A DNA stretch of 64,000 bases, taken from positions 375,187-439,186 of the forward strand of contig NZ_ML701736.1 in the NCBI RefSeq assembly GCF_008087345.1. Reading direction: 5' to 3'. Position 1 is the first letter of the stretch. Every line of letters starts with the position of its first letter. The notes below the pieces were generated by a model. It did no database searches, was not told where the DNA came from, and worked only from the letters and a program-made list of their open reading frames with translations. A program made the position numbers and the translations under genes. Shown here in pieces: positions 28,297 to 35,900 of this stretch. The stretch comes from Nocardioides caldifontis. Lineage in GTDB: Bacteria; Actinomycetota; Actinomycetes; Propionibacteriales; Nocardioidaceae.

Positions 28297-29288
28297 GCGC
28301 GGCGAGCAAGGTGCCCACCGCGATGCGCCGCCGGAAGCGCAGGGACGCCGTCGACCGGTCGCTGGCGGTCTACGCGGGGCTGGTCTACCTCTTCCTCTTC
28401 GTGCCGATCGTGATCGTGGTCCTCTTCAGCTTCAACTCCGGGCGCCACGTGACGCAGTTCGAAGGGTTCTCGATGACCTGGTACGACCAGGCCTGGAACG
28501 ATCCGATGGTCCTCGAGGCGCTCAGCAACAGCCTGCAGATCGCGACGGCCTCGGCGGTGATCGCGACGGTGTTCGGGACGGCGGCTGCCCTGGCGGTGCG
28601 GCGGTTGTCACCCACCACCCAACGCGTGGTCGCGATCCTGACCTACCTCGCGGTCGTGATCCCGGCGATCGTCCTGGGACTCTCGATCCTGCTGGCGTTC
28701 GTGATGTTCGCCGACTGGGCGAACCCCTGGTTGGCCTACCTGTGGCCCGGCGACGACGCACCCGAGCTGGGCCTCGGCAAGCTGAGCGTGATCGCGGGCG
28801 AGTCGATCTTCGGCATCGCGCTGGTGATGACGGTGCTCCAGGCCCGGCTGGCGCAGATGGACGACAGCCTCGAACGTGCCAGCGCCGACCTCTACGCCAC
28901 CCCGTGGCGCACGCTGCGGCAGGTGACGCTTCCGCAGCTGGGGTCGGCGATCTTCGGCGGGTTCGTCCTGGCGTTCACGTTCGCCTTCGACGACTTCATC
29001 ATCGCGTTCTTCACCCGCGGACAGTCCCAGACCCTGCCGATCCTGCTCTTCTCCTCGATCCGGCGCGGGGTCAACCCGTCCATCAACGCGATCGCAACCG
29101 TCCTCGTCGTGGTGACGGTGCTGGCGCTGCTCCTGGCGTTGTTCTTCCTCACCCGCCGCACGCCCGGGGGTGCCGCACTTCCCTTGCTCGACGACACGTC
29201 GTCCGCGAGCCGCGAGGATCCCGCCGCTCCGGCAGCAGGCCCGGCCCGGACGCCGCAGGAGCGCACCGCGGAGAAGGTGAGCACATGA
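28293..29288 (+). CDS. potC: Pot-type ABC transporter permease (PotC-like)
   Basis: A 331-residue inner-membrane permease with six transmembrane helices. The region SLERASADLYATPWRTLRQV followed by TLPQLGSAIFGGFVLAFTFAFDDF is the EAA coupling loop and following helix of PotC/PotI proteins. It is about 50 residues longer than usual because of a charged C-terminal tail (SASREDPAAPAAGPARTPQE). Its TGA overlaps the ATG of the dehydratase gene in another ATGA junction, so importer and enzyme are translated together. This is the strongest link between them. Confidence 0.92.
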   Translation: MSAASKVPTAMRRRKRRDAVDRSLAVYAGLVYLFLFVPIVIVVLFSFNSGRHVTQFEGFSMTWYDQAWNDPMVLEALSNSLQIATASAVIATVFGTAAALAVRRLSPTTQRVVAILTYLAVVIPAIVLGLSILLAFVMFADWANPWLAYLWPGDDAPELGLGKLSVIAGESIFGIALVMTVLQARLAQMDDSLERASADLYATPWRTLRQVTLPQLGSAIFGGFVLAFTFAFDDFIIAFFTRGQSQTLPILLFSSIRRGVNPSINAIATVLVVVTVLALLLALFFLTRRTPGGAALPLLDDTSSASREDPAAPAAGPARTPQERTAEKVST

Positions 29289-31561
29289 CCAGCACCGAGC
29301 CTCGGTCCACGGAGGCGCGGAGCGCACCGATCCGCTCGCGACGCTTCGCCTTCATGGACCGCGGGAACGTCAACCTCGACGGCTTCGCCGAGCCGGACGC
29401 CGCGCTCGGCCTGACGGCGTTCGCCTCCCCGTTCGACCCGGAGCCCGAGATCGAGGTCCGCGACGGGGTCGTGGTCCGGATGGACGGTCGCGCAGCGGAG
29501 GAGTTCGACACCATCGACGCCTTCGTCGCCACGCACGGGATCGACGTCACGGTGGCCGAGGAGGCCATGGCGATCCCCGACCAGGAGCTCGCCCGCATGC
29601 TGGTGGACACCCGGGTGCCGCGCGAGGAGATCGTGCGGATCTCGGCGGGGCTGACCCCCGCCAAGATGTCGCGGGTCATGGCAGGGCTGCAGCCGGTCGA
29701 GCTCCAGTTCGCGATCACCAAGATGCGGGTCCGGGCGACACCGGCCAACCAGGCGCACGTCACCAACCGCATGGACGATCCGTTGCTGGTCGCGGCGGAC
29801 GCCGCCACGGCCGTGGCGTTCGGGTTCCGTGAGCTCGAGGCGACGGTGCCGGTGCTGGCCGACGCGCCCGCCGTGGCGATGGCGCTGCTGATCGGCTCGC
29901 AGGTCCCCTCCGCCGGCGCCCTGACCCAGTGCTCCGTCGAGGAGGCGATGGAGCTGGAGATGGGGATGCGGGGGCTGGTCTCCTACGCCGAGACCGTGAG
30001 CCTCTACGGGACCGAGTCCGTCTTCCTCGACGGTGACGACACGCCTTGGTCGAAGGCGTTCTTGGTCTCGGCGTACGCCTCCCGCGGCATCAAGATGCGG
30101 GTCTCCAGCGGGGCCGGGGCCGAGGCGCTGATGGGCGAGGCGGAACGCCGGTCGATGTCGTACCTCGAGGCGCGTTGTGTGTCCCTGGCACGGGCCCTCG
30201 GCGCCCAGGGGGTGCAGAACGGTGGCATCGACGGCGCCAGCGTCGCCGCCTCGGTGCCGATGGGGGTGCGGGAGCTCCTCAGCGAGAACCTCATGGTGAT
30301 GATGCGCAACCTCGAGTCGTGCTCGGGCAACGACACGCTCATGTCCGAGTCGCACGTCCGCCGCACCAGCCGCACGCTGCCGCTCTTCCTGGCCGGCTCG
30401 GACTTCATCTTCTCCGGCTTCGGCTCCATCCCGCGCTACGACAACATGTTCGGGCCCTCCAACTTCAACGCCGAGGACCTCGACGACTACCTGGTGATGC
30501 AGCGCGACTGGGGCGTCGACGGCGGCGCCCGCAGCGCCTCCGAGGAGGAAGTGCTGCGCCTGCGACGCCGTGCGGCCGAGGCCACGCGCGCGGTCTTCCG
30601 CCATCTCGGGCTCGCGGACTTCTCCGACGAGCACCTGGAGTCGGTGGTGACCGCCGAGGGCTCGAAGGACCTCGCGGAACCTCAGCCGCTCGGCGTGCTC
30701 CACGCGGCGCGGATGATCCACGAGCTCGGGCTCACGGCGCTCGACGTGGTCGCTGCGCTCGACGAGAGCGGGTTCACCGACGAGGCCGAGCGGGTGCTCG
30801 GGATGATGCGCGCCCGCGTCGAGGGCGACTACCTGCAGACGGCGGCGATCTTCGACGAGGAGATGCAGGTGCTGTCGGCCCTCACCGATCCCAACCACTA
30901 CGCGGGGCCCGGCACCGGGTACCGCGCGCCGGCGGACCGGCAGGCGGAGATCGACTCGATCCGGCAGGCGAGGTCGGTGGCGGAGCTGGTCACCGAGCAG
31001 CGGGACCACGAGGTGCCGGGCGCGTTCGAGGAGCAGGGCACCGCCGCTCCTGGCACCCGGCCGGACGAGGTCGTCATCGGGGTCTCGCCGGCGCTCGGAC
31101 GCACGCTGCACCGCACGCTCTCGGGGCTGACCGTCCACGAGGTGCTCGAGGAGCTCGCCGCAGGTCTCGAGGAGGAGGGGTGCAGCGCGCGCGTGGTCCG
31201 GGTGAACTCCAGCCTCGACCTCGGCTGGATCGGCCTCACCGCGGCGAGGCTGGCCGGCTCCGGGATCGGCCTCGGGCTCCAGGCCAAGGGCACGGCACTG
31301 ATCCACCGGCGTGACCTGGCACCGCTGGCCAACCTCGAGCTGTTCTCGGTCGCCCCGCTGGTGACCCGGGAGATGTACCGCACGCTCGGGATCAACGCCG
31401 GCCGGCACGCCAAGGGCGCCACTCCGGAGCCGGTGCGCAACGCCTACAGCGACGAGGCGATCACCGCCCGCTACCACACCCGGGTCATCGCCATGATCAC
31501 CAAGGAGCGCGAGCTGTGCGTGCCAGGGAAGCCCCCCACCGAGCTCCGGTGGCACCGGTGA
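29285..31561 (+). CDS. Coenzyme-B12 diol/glycerol dehydratase, fused large and medium subunits
   Basis: A 758-residue protein. Residues about 20-565 match the large subunit (PduC/DhaB1) and about 594-758 the medium subunit (PduD), with a linker between. Enzymes of this class use adenosylcobalamin radicals to turn 1,2-diols or glycerol into aldehydes. By gap-free alignment (offset 15) the Klebsiella catalytic residues Gln141, His143, Glu170, Glu221, Gln296, Asp335 and Ser362 correspond to Gln156, His158, Glu185, Glu236, Gln311, Asp350 and Ser377, all conserved. The pocket residues Ser301 and Gln336 are replaced by Asp316 and Thr351. The medium part keeps GLQAKGTALIHRRDL and LANLELFS. It is coupled to potC before and the small subunit after. 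Confidence 0.92.
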   Translation: MTSTEPRSTEARSAPIRSRRFAFMDRGNVNLDGFAEPDAALGLTAFASPFDPEPEIEVRDGVVVRMDGRAAEEFDTIDAFVATHGIDVTVAEEAMAIPDQELARMLVDTRVPREEIVRISAGLTPAKMSRVMAGLQPVELQFAITKMRVRATPANQAHVTNRMDDPLLVAADAATAVAFGFRELEATVPVLADAPAVAMALLIGSQVPSAGALTQCSVEEAMELEMGMRGLVSYAETVSLYGTESVFLDGDDTPWSKAFLVSAYASRGIKMRVSSGAGAEALMGEAERRSMSYLEARCVSLARALGAQGVQNGGIDGASVAASVPMGVRELLSENLMVMMRNLESCSGNDTLMSESHVRRTSRTLPLFLAGSDFIFSGFGSIPRYDNMFGPSNFNAEDLDDYLVMQRDWGVDGGARSASEEEVLRLRRRAAEATRAVFRHLGLADFSDEHLESVVTAEGSKDLAEPQPLGVLHAARMIHELGLTALDVVAALDESGFTDEAERVLGMMRARVEGDYLQTAAIFDEEMQVLSALTDPNHYAGPGTGYRAPADRQAEIDSIRQARSVAELVTEQRDHEVPGAFEEQGTAAPGTRPDEVVIGVSPALGRTLHRTLSGLTVHEVLEELAAGLEEEGCSARVVRVNSSLDLGWIGLTAARLAGSGIGLGLQAKGTALIHRRDLAPLANLELFSVAPLVTREMYRTLGINAGRHAKGATPEPVRNAYSDEAITARYHTRVIAMITKERELCVPGKPPTELRWHR

Positions 31562-31917
31562 AGCCCCACGCCCTGTCGGGCCGCCCCGTGGAGCAGCTCG
31601 ACCTCGACCGGCTCCGCGACGGGGAGCTGGGCACCGAGGACATCCGGATCTCCGCCGAGACCCTGACGCACCAGGCCGAGCAGGCGGAGCGGGCGGGCAA
31701 CCCGCAGCTCGCCGAGAGCCTGCGGCGCGGTGCCGAGATGACGGCACTCGGCGACGACGAGCTGATGCGGATGTACGACGCACTTCGTCCCCGGCGGAGC
31801 ACGGTCGAGGAGCTGACCGTGCTCGCCGCCGACCTGGCCGACCGGGGGATGCCCCGCTGCGCGGCACTGGTGCGGGAGGCTGCCGAGATCTACGCCCGGC
31901 GCGGCCTGACGCCATGA
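31558..31917 (+). CDS. Diol dehydratase small subunit (PduE-like)
   Basis: A 119-residue protein that starts at GTG 31558, overlapping the TGA of the fused subunit (GTGA). The conserved small-subunit core is clear: DIRISAETLTHQAEQAERAG, then RGAEMTALGDDELMRMYDAL and the helical segment STVEELTVLAADL. Klebsiella PduE is about 170 residues; the missing 50 are its variable N-terminus. It completes the alpha-beta-gamma core of the enzyme. Its TGA again overlaps the next start (ATGA). Confidence 0.9.
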   Translation: MKPHALSGRPVEQLDLDRLRDGELGTEDIRISAETLTHQAEQAERAGNPQLAESLRRGAEMTALGDDELMRMYDALRPRRSTVEELTVLAADLADRGMPRCAALVREAAEIYARRGLTP

Positions 31918-33617
31918 GCAGCGGCTCCGGGGTGGTGGCGGGCATCGACATCGGGAACTCGACCACCGAGGTCGTCCTGCTCCGCCCCGGTCGCGGCGGC
32001 GGGGAGGTCGTCGCCCACAGCCGGTCGCTGACCCGCGGCGACAAGGGGAGCCCCGAGTCGGTGGAGGCGGCGGCCCGGCTCGTCCAGCGGCTCGCGCGGA
32101 ACCACGACCTGAGGATCCGCCTCGCGGCGGTGGCGCCGCTCCGCGCCGTCCACACCGGCTGCCGCACCGTCCACGACCCGGCGCCCGACACCGCGCCGCT
32201 GCACGTGCTGACCGCCCGCGCCCCGACTGCTGCCGGTGACGCGGCCGCCGCCGGACGGCCGGTCCCGTTGGACCGGCTCGCCGACGAGCGCGCCGGCGGC
32301 GACGCGGTCGTCGTGCTCGCCGGCGAGGACCAGGGGTACCGCGAGGTGGCCGAGCGGGTGACCGCCTCGTTGCAGGCCGGTGTGCGGGTGGTGGGTGTGC
32401 TCACCGCGCGGGACGAGGCGGTGCTGGTGGCCAACCGACTCCGGGTCGCGGTCCCGGTGATCGACCAGGTGCCGGTCGCCCGGGCGCGTTCGGCCCTGCT
32501 GGTGGCGGTGGAGGCACGGCCGCTCGGCAGCCCGTTGACGCGGACGACCGACCCGTTCTGGCTGGCAGCGACGTTCTCGCTCGACGCGGCCTCCCCGGCG
32601 GTCCGCACGGTGGCGCGCAGCCTGGAGGACTCGTCGTACTCCGTCGTCGCGCTGCTCCCGGACGGCGACGTGGGCCCGGCTGCCACGACCGCGACGGAGG
32701 CGGAGCAGGAGCACGTGCACTGGGGCGACGGGACCGCCACGCCGCTGCGCCACGCACTTCCCAGGCTGCAGGCCGAACCTCCTGGTGCGGTGCGCGCACT
32801 CGGAACGGTTGCAGCCGACGACGTGTACGCCCTGCACCTGGACGAGGCCGCCACCGCAGCGAGCAGCAGGCGGGGGACCGTGCGGACGGACCGGGTGGTG
32901 ACCGCCGTGCTCCGCCGGGACGGTGCTGCCACGGACCCCGCCACCTTGCTGGAGGAGCTCCTCGACACCGAGGTCCGGGTGGCGGGCTCGGAGGCGGGCG
33001 CCGGACGTGCCGGCGCCCTGTCGACCCCGGGAGCACCTGCGGACGCGGTCGTCGTGGACCTCGGCGGCGGCACCGTCGACGTCTCCGACGGCACGGAGCG
33101 CTGCGTCGTGGCCGGTGCGGGGGAGATGCTCACCCGGCTCACCACCGAGGCCCTCGGGGTGCCCAGCGGGACCGCCGAGCACGCCAAGCGCGGACCGGCG
33201 CTGCACGTGGTCGCGCCGCAGGTGGTGCTCGACGAGAAGGGCACCCGCACGTTCCTCGACAGCCCCGCCCCGGCGAGCGCCGCCGGCACGCTCTGCGTGC
33301 ACGGCCCGGCCGGCCTGGTGCCCTTCGCCCGCACGCTCGGCCTCGGTGAGTGGCGGGCCTGGCGGCTGGCCGCCAAGCGGCTCTGCCTCGGGCGCAACGT
33401 CCGGCGGGCGCTCGCGGGGCTGACCACCGTGCCCGCGGGCCGCGACGTCGCCTTGGTGCTCGTCGGCGGTGCTGCGGGCGACGACGAGGTGGTCGCCGCC
33501 GTCACCGAGGTCCTGCCCGCCGCGGCCACCGTCGGCAGGGGCAACGTCGCCGGCTCCCTGGGGCACCGGTGTGCAGTAGCGTTCGGCCTCGCAGCAGGAG
33601 GGGATCGGTCCGCATGA
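31914..33617 (+). CDS. Diol dehydratase reactivase large subunit (DdrA/PduG-like)
   Basis: A 567-residue ATP-dependent reactivating factor that swaps damaged cobalamin out of inactivated dehydratase. The actin/Hsp70-like ATPase motifs are visible: GIDIGNSTTEVVLL at the N-terminus and VVVDLGGGTVDVSD at about 380-393. KGTRTFLDSPAPAS and RNVRRALAGL in the C-terminal half match the family. It is a little shorter than PduG (about 610). The usual small partner DdrB/PduH is not encoded nearby. Both ends overlap neighbouring genes by 4 nt. Confidence 0.9.
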   Translation: MSSGSGVVAGIDIGNSTTEVVLLRPGRGGGEVVAHSRSLTRGDKGSPESVEAAARLVQRLARNHDLRIRLAAVAPLRAVHTGCRTVHDPAPDTAPLHVLTARAPTAAGDAAAAGRPVPLDRLADERAGGDAVVVLAGEDQGYREVAERVTASLQAGVRVVGVLTARDEAVLVANRLRVAVPVIDQVPVARARSALLVAVEARPLGSPLTRTTDPFWLAATFSLDAASPAVRTVARSLEDSSYSVVALLPDGDVGPAATTATEAEQEHVHWGDGTATPLRHALPRLQAEPPGAVRALGTVAADDVYALHLDEAATAASSRRGTVRTDRVVTAVLRRDGAATDPATLLEELLDTEVRVAGSEAGAGRAGALSTPGAPADAVVVDLGGGTVDVSDGTERCVVAGAGEMLTRLTTEALGVPSGTAEHAKRGPALHVVAPQVVLDEKGTRTFLDSPAPASAAGTLCVHGPAGLVPFARTLGLGEWRAWRLAAKRLCLGRNVRRALAGLTTVPAGRDVALVLVGGAAGDDEVVAAVTEVLPAAATVGRGNVAGSLGHRCAVAFGLAAGGDRSA

Positions 33618-34369
33618 GTCTTACCGCGCAGCTGCCCGAACGCATCCTCGTGACGGGGTGCGCAACCGGCATCGGCCACGCCGGGGCGCGCATGCTCGCC
33701 GAGGCCGGATGCCGCCTCGTCCTCCTGGACTACCAGGAGACCAGGTTGCTGCAGCTGGCGCGCGAGCTCGACGCCGTGGCGCTTCCCGTGGACGTGTCGG
33801 ACCACCAGGCGTTCGCGGACGCCGTACGACGGGGGATCGAGGCCCTCGGCGGCATCGACGCGGCCTGGTCCAACGCGGGGGTGCAGCAGGGCGGCGACGT
33901 CGAGGAGGCCTCCGTGGAGGACTTCGACTACAGCTACGTCGTCAACGTGCGCGCCCACTTCATCCTCGCCAAGCAGGTCATCCCGCACCTGCGTGCGAAC
34001 GGTGGCGGTCAGCTGCTCATCACGGCGTCGAACTCCGGCCTTCAGCCCGAGACGGCGCTGGTGCCCTACTCGGTGTCCAAGGGGGCCACGATCGCGCTCG
34101 CGCGGCAGCTCGCCCACGACCACGCCGGCGACGGGATCCGGGTCAACGCGCTGTGCCCCGGCTACGTCGACACCCCTTTCAACGCGGCGATCTGGCACCC
34201 CTTCGGCGGTCGCGAGGGGTTCCTCGAGCACGTCGCCGAGTACGTCCCCCTCGGCCGCATGGCCGACGCCGCCGAGGCGGCCAAGGTCGGCTGCTGGCTG
34301 CTGTCCGACGCGGCGACCTACATGACCGGGGCCAACGTCGTGGTCGACGGCGGCGAGCTCATCGGCTGA
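33614..34369 (+). CDS. Short-chain dehydrogenase/reductase at the end of the dehydratase operon
   Basis: A 251-residue classical SDR. The cofactor loop is TGCATGIGHAG, Asp in LLDYQE suggests NAD(H) preference, and the catalytic Ser-Tyr-Lys are in LLITASNSGLQPETALVPYSVSK. The C-terminus GANVVVDGGELIG is typical. Start ATG 33614 overlaps the reactivase stop. Position suggests it oxidises the alcohol form of the substrate or reduces the aldehyde made by the dehydratase, but the direction cannot be told from sequence. It is the last gene of the operon. Confidence 0.85.
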   Translation: MSLTAQLPERILVTGCATGIGHAGARMLAEAGCRLVLLDYQETRLLQLARELDAVALPVDVSDHQAFADAVRRGIEALGGIDAAWSNAGVQQGGDVEEASVEDFDYSYVVNVRAHFILAKQVIPHLRANGGGQLLITASNSGLQPETALVPYSVSKGATIALARQLAHDHAGDGIRVNALCPGYVDTPFNAAIWHPFGGREGFLEHVAEYVPLGRMADAAEAAKVGCWLLSDAATYMTGANVVVDGGELIG

Positions 34370-34372
34370 GCC

Positions 34373-35578
34373 TCACCTGGGCTCCGACGACGCGTCGTCG
34401 AGCAGCCGGTAGCGCTGGAGCCGGACGCAGGCCTGGAGGAAGAACCGGTCGGCGGGCTCCTTGAGGGAGAAGCCGGTCAGCTCCTCGATCTTGCGCAGCC
34501 GGTACATCAACGAGTGGCGGTTGAGGAAGAGCCGGCGGGCAGCCGCGCTGGTGTTGCAGGACTCGTCGAGGTAGACCTGCAGCGTCTCGAGCAGGTTGCG
34601 GCGGTTGTCCCGGTCGTAGCTCACCAGAGCGCCGACGGCCTCGTTGACCACGGTGCTGGTCAGCGGGCTCTGCGCCAGTGCCCCGAGGACGAACAACGAC
34701 TCCAGCGACTGGCTGTCCACCCAGTCGTCCCGGTCGGCCATCATCTTGCGTGCCACCTCGACCGGACGGGGCTGGTCACCGTGGCCACGTTCGCCGGACC
34801 GCGCGTCGGCGACCACCCAGTGCATCGTCCTCTCACCGCTGCGTCGGCGCGCCTCGTCCAGGAGCTCGCGCAGCGACGGCCTGCCCTCGTGGCGCTCCTG
34901 CACCAGCAGGCACACGTCGGGGCGCTCGCACACCCGGACGGCCGGACGCTGGGCGTCGGTGAGCTCGGAGAGCGCCTGCATGAACCGCTCGTAGCCGCGC
35001 CGTCCGTCGGCGCTCTGCGAGGGGTGTCCCAGCGCCACCTCGACGTCGGCCGAGTCGGCGCGCATCGCCATCGCACGGGACAGCTCGGCGCTCATGTCGA
35101 CCTCGGACGACCGCACCGGCACGGAGAGGTGCCGGAGCCCGCACACGGCGTCGTCGACCTGGCAGCCGGTGCGGAGCAACCTGGTCGTCACGACCCGGGT
35201 GACGTCGGCGAACGGCACCTCCCAGGGTAGGACCAGGAGCGGGAACTGCTCGGTGCGGGCCAGCTCGACGGCCGGGTCGAGGATGTCGGCCGGGGAGCTG
35301 CTGTGCGGCAGGCTCACGATCAGGGCGGCCGCGTCCGAACGGACCACCGCCTCGAGGAAGTCACGAGCGGCCTGGGTCGACGGAGCGACGGCGGTCGTCA
35401 GCACGAGATCGCCCGGCCGCACGAAGTCGTGCGCCGGCCAGTGCATCACCTGCACCCACCGGACGTGGCGGTAGGCGAGCCCCGCGCGCCCGGTGCGGAC
35501 CTCGGCGACGTTGAGCGGCGGCATGCTGATGGCGTCCAGCACCGACAGCGTGCCGGCGCCGTTCTGCCACGACTGCAC
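34373..35578 (-). CDS. PucR-family transcriptional regulator
   Basis: A 401-residue regulator. The N-terminal PucR domain (about 10-130) has ISMPPLNVAEVRTGRAGLAY and FVRPGDLVLTTAVAP, a ligand-sensing region. The middle is a GGDEF-like degenerate domain, and the C-terminal HTH_30 domain (about 335-390) has ETLQVYLDESCNTSAAARRL and LNRHSLMYRLRKIEELTG. GTG 35578 is chosen for its GGGAGG site; upstream codons would run into the tRNA. PucR proteins activate catabolic operons for purines, amines and amino acids. It is convergent with the dehydratase operon (3 nt apart) and is the best candidate for its regulator. Confidence 0.85.
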   Translation of the reverse strand: MQSWQNGAGTLSVLDAISMPPLNVAEVRTGRAGLAYRHVRWVQVMHWPAHDFVRPGDLVLTTAVAPSTQAARDFLEAVVRSDAAALIVSLPHSSSPADILDPAVELARTEQFPLLVLPWEVPFADVTRVVTTRLLRTGCQVDDAVCGLRHLSVPVRSSEVDMSAELSRAMAMRADSADVEVALGHPSQSADGRRGYERFMQALSELTDAQRPAVRVCERPDVCLLVQERHEGRPSLRELLDEARRRSGERTMHWVVADARSGERGHGDQPRPVEVARKMMADRDDWVDSQSLESLFVLGALAQSPLTSTVVNEAVGALVSYDRDNRRNLLETLQVYLDESCNTSAAARRLFLNRHSLMYRLRKIEELTGFSLKEPADRFFLQACVRLQRYRLLDDASSEPR

Positions 35579-35701
35579 GCTGACCGCCTCCCGGGTGTGC
35601 CGCACACCCCAGCCGCGGGGGCGCCACAGGGGAGAAGGTACACGCGCCGGACGGACGTGGCCGCGCACACGACGGTCTGCTGGGAAGGACGAGTCCTGGA
35701 G

Positions 35702-35785
35702 TGTCCGAGGGGGGACTTGAACCCCCACCCCCTTTCGGGGACTAGCACCTCAAGCTAGCGCGTCTGCCTATTCCGCCACCCGGAC
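35702..35785 (-). tRNA. tRNA-Leu (GAG anticodon)
   Basis: An 84-nt type II tRNA on the minus strand. The acceptor stem pairs GTCCGGG with CTCGGAC (one G-T wobble) and the discriminator base is A, as expected for leucine. The anticodon stem-loop CTAGC-TTGAGGT-GCTAG gives anticodon GAG. The long variable arm (CCCGAAAGGGG region) and the T-loop GGTTCAAGTCC are intact. CCA is not encoded. There is no integrase or attachment-site duplication beside it. Confidence 0.95.
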
Positions 35786-35900
35786 GAGTGACCCTCGCCG
35801 TCCGGTGGGACGGGCGACGAGCGCGGCCGCAACTGTAGCAAAAGCTCCGGTCACCTCCCGCATCGGGGAGGGCGCCCGCCAGGGGTGTCACCATGGGGAG

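Noticed and set aside
28892-34231. A 1779-codon open frame on the minus strand across the dehydratase operon
   Set aside because: It mirrors the high G+C at third codon positions of the real plus-strand genes. Its product is low-complexity Arg/Pro/Val-rich with no recognisable domain.
25125-34369. Bacterial microcompartment operon
   Set aside because: No shell protein, encapsulation peptide or phosphotransacylase is present; only the dehydratase core and one reactivase subunit are found.
35702-35785. Integrative element at tRNA-Leu
   Set aside because: No integrase, no direct repeat of the tRNA 3' end and no change in gene style next to it.
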